A stretch of 64,000 nucleotides of DNA from Mucilaginibacter hurinus (GTDB lineage Bacteria > Bacteroidota > Bacteroidia > Sphingobacteriales > Sphingobacteriaceae). The DNA lies in NCBI RefSeq assembly GCF_003324525.1, contig NZ_QGDC01000001.1, positions 1-64,000 on the forward strand. Reading direction: 5' to 3'. Under the pieces are notes generated by a model that did not search any database, was not told the DNA's origin, and saw only the letters and a list, made by a program, of their open reading frames with translations. This document shows positions 61,898-64,000 of this stretch, piece by piece. Made by a program: the position numbers and the translations under genes. Each line of letters starts with the position of its first letter. Position 1 is the stretch's first letter.

Positions 61898-63502
61898 TCA
61901 TGGATATTTTACCGTCAGATTTTTAAAGGTTGCATCGCTGTTATCGCTAAAAATACCCCAGTGGGTTTCCTGCGCTTTATATATGCGGCAGCTTAAGGCA
62001 GCCACGTTGTTTATATATACTACCACCATCGAGTTTTCAACCACTATCTCTACAAAATAATCGGTATTAGGCGACATCGGAAAGGGCACATCGTTATCAG
62101 CTACCGTTGTTGTGGTGATAGAACCGTGCGCGGTGCGGTCAAAACTAAACCTGTTTTGTGATGGCACAAAGCGCAGGCTATAAAAATTATTATATCCGTC
62201 GCAAGCACCTATCATAAAACCAAAATCCTTTGAAGAGCTGGCATAGTTTACCGTAGTGCTTATCTTAAATTTTTGCCGGCTAACCGGGTTAAAAATCACG
62301 TTGGCTACATCTAACGGAGCAGGACTAACCACACGGTAAGTTCCGGGCGAAGTAAACGTAACGTTACCCCACTGGCTGTCTTTAACAAGCGTATGTGTAT
62401 TGGTGTTTAGGTTGGCCTGCAGCGTATGCGGGATAGTTACCGCTAAATCGCCGTTGGCCTGCTGGTAAATTTTATGCACCACCATATTGCCACCCCATAT
62501 CCATGATCCTGCATCAGTGTGGCCCGAAAGTATATTTGTCCATGCAAAAATGTAATGATCGGTACCATCTGTAGCTATTTTACCGGCAAAAAAACTTTTG
62601 CCATCAAACCGGCTGTTGCCTGCCGGCGCGCTCCATGGCCCGGTAACTGATGACGATTTGCGGTAATACATATACTTGCCCTGCTGGTCAGAATAAACCA
62701 GGTAATAGGTAGTGCCTATTTTTATAATCTGCGGGCACTCCATATTAAAGTAGTTGGTTGGGCCGCCATCATAAATTACGCCCTGGTGTGTCCAGGTATT
62801 CAAATCAATTGAGGTGTACCTTACCACCACGCCCCGCCAGGTGCCTGATACGTTTTTACGGGCGGTTAGCAGCATATGCCATGTGCCGCCATCCTGAAAA
62901 ACATATGGGTCGCGAAAGTTGTCATTCTCATCATAGCCCTGCCCTATAGGCACTGTTATAGTTGAAAACGTAGTGTTTTTTGTAAAGGCCGATGTTGGGT
63001 TTGTTGACGATGCGCGTACCACACCCTCAAGCTTTGACCCGCACGATACATAGTTGTTGTTACGGCCGGAGTAAAAGAAATAATACGTAGAGCCACTTTT
63101 TACAACGCTGCCTGCCCCTACTGCGTTATCCTGCGCACAAGTGGCCGCGCTTGACCCGATTATTTGGCCCGTTGCTGTGTAACTGTAAAAATTGTTGGTG
63201 GTAAAAGCATACATGGGGTGGCGCGTGTTGGTAGGGTCATTCCAGATGTCTTTGAGGAAGTATACAACAAACTTACTGCTGGCTGCATCGTAATACGGGG
63301 CCATATCACCCACCCGGTAGCCATCGGCTGTCATTTTATAAATCGAATAATCTGTTTGCTCGGTTTGCTGCGAACAAACCAGGTTACTACGCAATTTTCC
63401 GTCGGTTTTAACGGCCTGCGGTACCATCTTCTCTTGTTTACAGGACGAACCTGCAAGGCATAGCAAAGCTGCTACACCAAGTTTTACATTGGTAAGTTTC
63501 AT
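61898..63502 (-). CDS. GH32-like glycosidase, exported lipoprotein
   Basis: 534 residues with lipobox LLCLAGSSCKQEK (Cys21). The five-bladed propeller (about 50-350) shows the three acidic motifs of clan GH-J: GDMAPYYD (65-72) at the place of the NDPNG nucleophile, FRDPY (196-200) for the transition-state Asp, and ECPQ (255-258) for the acid/base Glu. The altered first motif is found in a Bacteroidota subgroup that carries a C-terminal DUF4975-like beta-sandwich, which fits residues about 370-534. Expected activity is hydrolysis of fructosyl linkages (levan, inulin, sucrose), though this subgroup is poorly defined. It follows another GH32 gene on the same strand. Confidence 0.83.
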   Translation of the reverse strand: MKLTNVKLGVAALLCLAGSSCKQEKMVPQAVKTDGKLRSNLVCSQQTEQTDYSIYKMTADGYRVGDMAPYYDAASSKFVVYFLKDIWNDPTNTRHPMYAFTTNNFYSYTATGQIIGSSAATCAQDNAVGAGSVVKSGSTYYFFYSGRNNNYVSCGSKLEGVVRASSTNPTSAFTKNTTFSTITVPIGQGYDENDNFRDPYVFQDGGTWHMLLTARKNVSGTWRGVVVRYTSIDLNTWTHQGVIYDGGPTNYFNMECPQIIKIGTTYYLVYSDQQGKYMYYRKSSSVTGPWSAPAGNSRFDGKSFFAGKIATDGTDHYIFAWTNILSGHTDAGSWIWGGNMVVHKIYQQANGDLAVTIPHTLQANLNTNTHTLVKDSQWGNVTFTSPGTYRVVSPAPLDVANVIFNPVSRQKFKISTTVNYASSSKDFGFMIGACDGYNNFYSLRFVPSQNRFSFDRTAHGSITTTTVADNDVPFPMSPNTDYFVEIVVENSMVVVYINNVAALSCRIYKAQETHWGIFSDNSDATFKNLTVKYP

Positions 63503-63528
63503 AATTTAATGGTTTATATTGGTTTATA

Positions 63529-64000
63529 TTATTTTATTGCAGTGGCAATACCGGCATGTTTAAGTTTAAGCACTTTAAGCGGCGCCGTAGCTTTTATATG
63601 GAGTAGGTTTAATGGCTCCTGCGGGAAAAATATGGCTGTTAGCACTGTTCGGCCGCTATCGGCAAACACCTCAGCTGACGCGGCATCAATAATAATTTTC
63701 AGATTTATATTACCCTGGGCGTTGCGGGGTGCTGTCATCTTTTTGGCAAAACCGGGCTCAAAATTCACCTCGCCCGCTTTGGTGCGGTCAATATAAAATG
63801 CGTTACCTGCCTTTTCATAACCAATAACCAGCAGATCGCCTTTGGCATTGGTTAAATGCAGCGCTATATCTTTTTGCCCGTCAACCTCCAAATCAACCAC
63901 GTATTTACCATTGTAAGCCTGTATCTTATCAGAAATATCATAGCTGGTATTAACTGTTATATTTTGCAACACGGAGGCCTTGTTAATAATAGTCGCCATC
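63529..64000 (-). CDS. GH32 fructosidase, C-terminal part (gene cut by window edge)
   Basis: 157 codons are visible; the frame stays open to the window end, so the start and the catalytic propeller lie beyond 64000. The visible part is the C-terminal beta-sandwich of GH32 enzymes (levanase/inulinase/invertase): YVVDLEVDGQKDIALHLTNAKGDLLVIGYE, FYIDRTKAGEVNFEPGF and IIIDAASAEVFADSGRTVLTAIFFPQEP, where SAEVFADSG is the family hallmark. It ends 27 bp before the GH32-like lipoprotein gene, so the two form an operon for fructan use. Confidence 0.9.
   Translation of the reverse strand, partial: MATIINKASVLQNITVNTSYDISDKIQAYNGKYVVDLEVDGQKDIALHLTNAKGDLLVIGYEKAGNAFYIDRTKAGEVNFEPGFAKKMTAPRNAQGNINLKIIIDAASAEVFADSGRTVLTAIFFPQEPLNLLHIKATAPLKVLKLKHAGIATAIK

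Overview
The window looks like a chromosomal segment of a Bacteroidota species of the Sphingobacteriaceae type (Mucilaginibacter/Pedobacter-like). This rests on a SusC/SusD pair with its own ECF sigma factor and FecR anti-sigma factor, T9SS sorting domains, a fused E1 alpha/beta 2-oxoacid dehydrogenase, a bifunctional DAHP synthase-chorismate mutase, TAnnTTTG promoter elements and a tmRNA with the tag GENNYALAA. Species is not determinable from the sequence alone.

Left edge, 1-4580: an AT-rich accessory island. The end of an IS21-family element (1-109) has cut the 5' end off a phosphoribosyltransferase gene. Facing it is a three-gene minus-strand operon: a ThsA-like SIR2-SLOG protein, a short divergent ThiC-like radical SAM protein with an unusual C-terminal Cys motif, and a GGCT-fold-like protein. 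A decayed N6-adenine methylase fragment and strong hairpins follow, as in integrative element remnants. The operon is my best candidate for an undescribed, probably anti-phage, system.

Core, 4585-28500: a small beta-barrel protein, a CAT tRNA, a HAD phosphatase, an RND efflux operon (adaptor, pump, outer membrane factor), proline dehydrogenase, then an aromatic block: S4 protein-aroB, and pheA-DAHP synthase/CM-aroA-aroC. The pheA operon is preceded by a 21-codon leader peptide full of Tyr and Phe codons, an antiterminator and an intrinsic terminator, i.e. a classical attenuator. Palindromic repeats lie between these genes and one is inserted in frame inside aroA. Then come a HAD hydrolase, DinB-like protein, PQQ-type sugar dehydrogenase, two convergent L,D-transpeptidases, a beta-barrel protein, DUF4180, a nitroreductase and a small unknown.

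Middle, 28500-38100: a 1522-residue FG-GAP/IPT surface protein with a T9SS type B tail, the E1 alpha/beta fusion, a DUF1573 protein, an aminotransferase and tmRNA.

Right, 38100-64000: a polysaccharide or glycoconjugate utilisation locus (ECF sigma, FecR, SusC with STN domain, SusD) divergent from two paralogous ricin-type lipoproteins and a T9SS-exported putative glycosidase; an FMN reductase/HxlR divergent pair with palindromic operators; a second RND efflux operon controlled by a TetR regulator with two identical palindromic operators (its adaptor gene has a 3' frameshift); a TTG-started FAD/NAD(P)-binding protein; and two GH32-type genes at the right edge, the last one cut by the window end.
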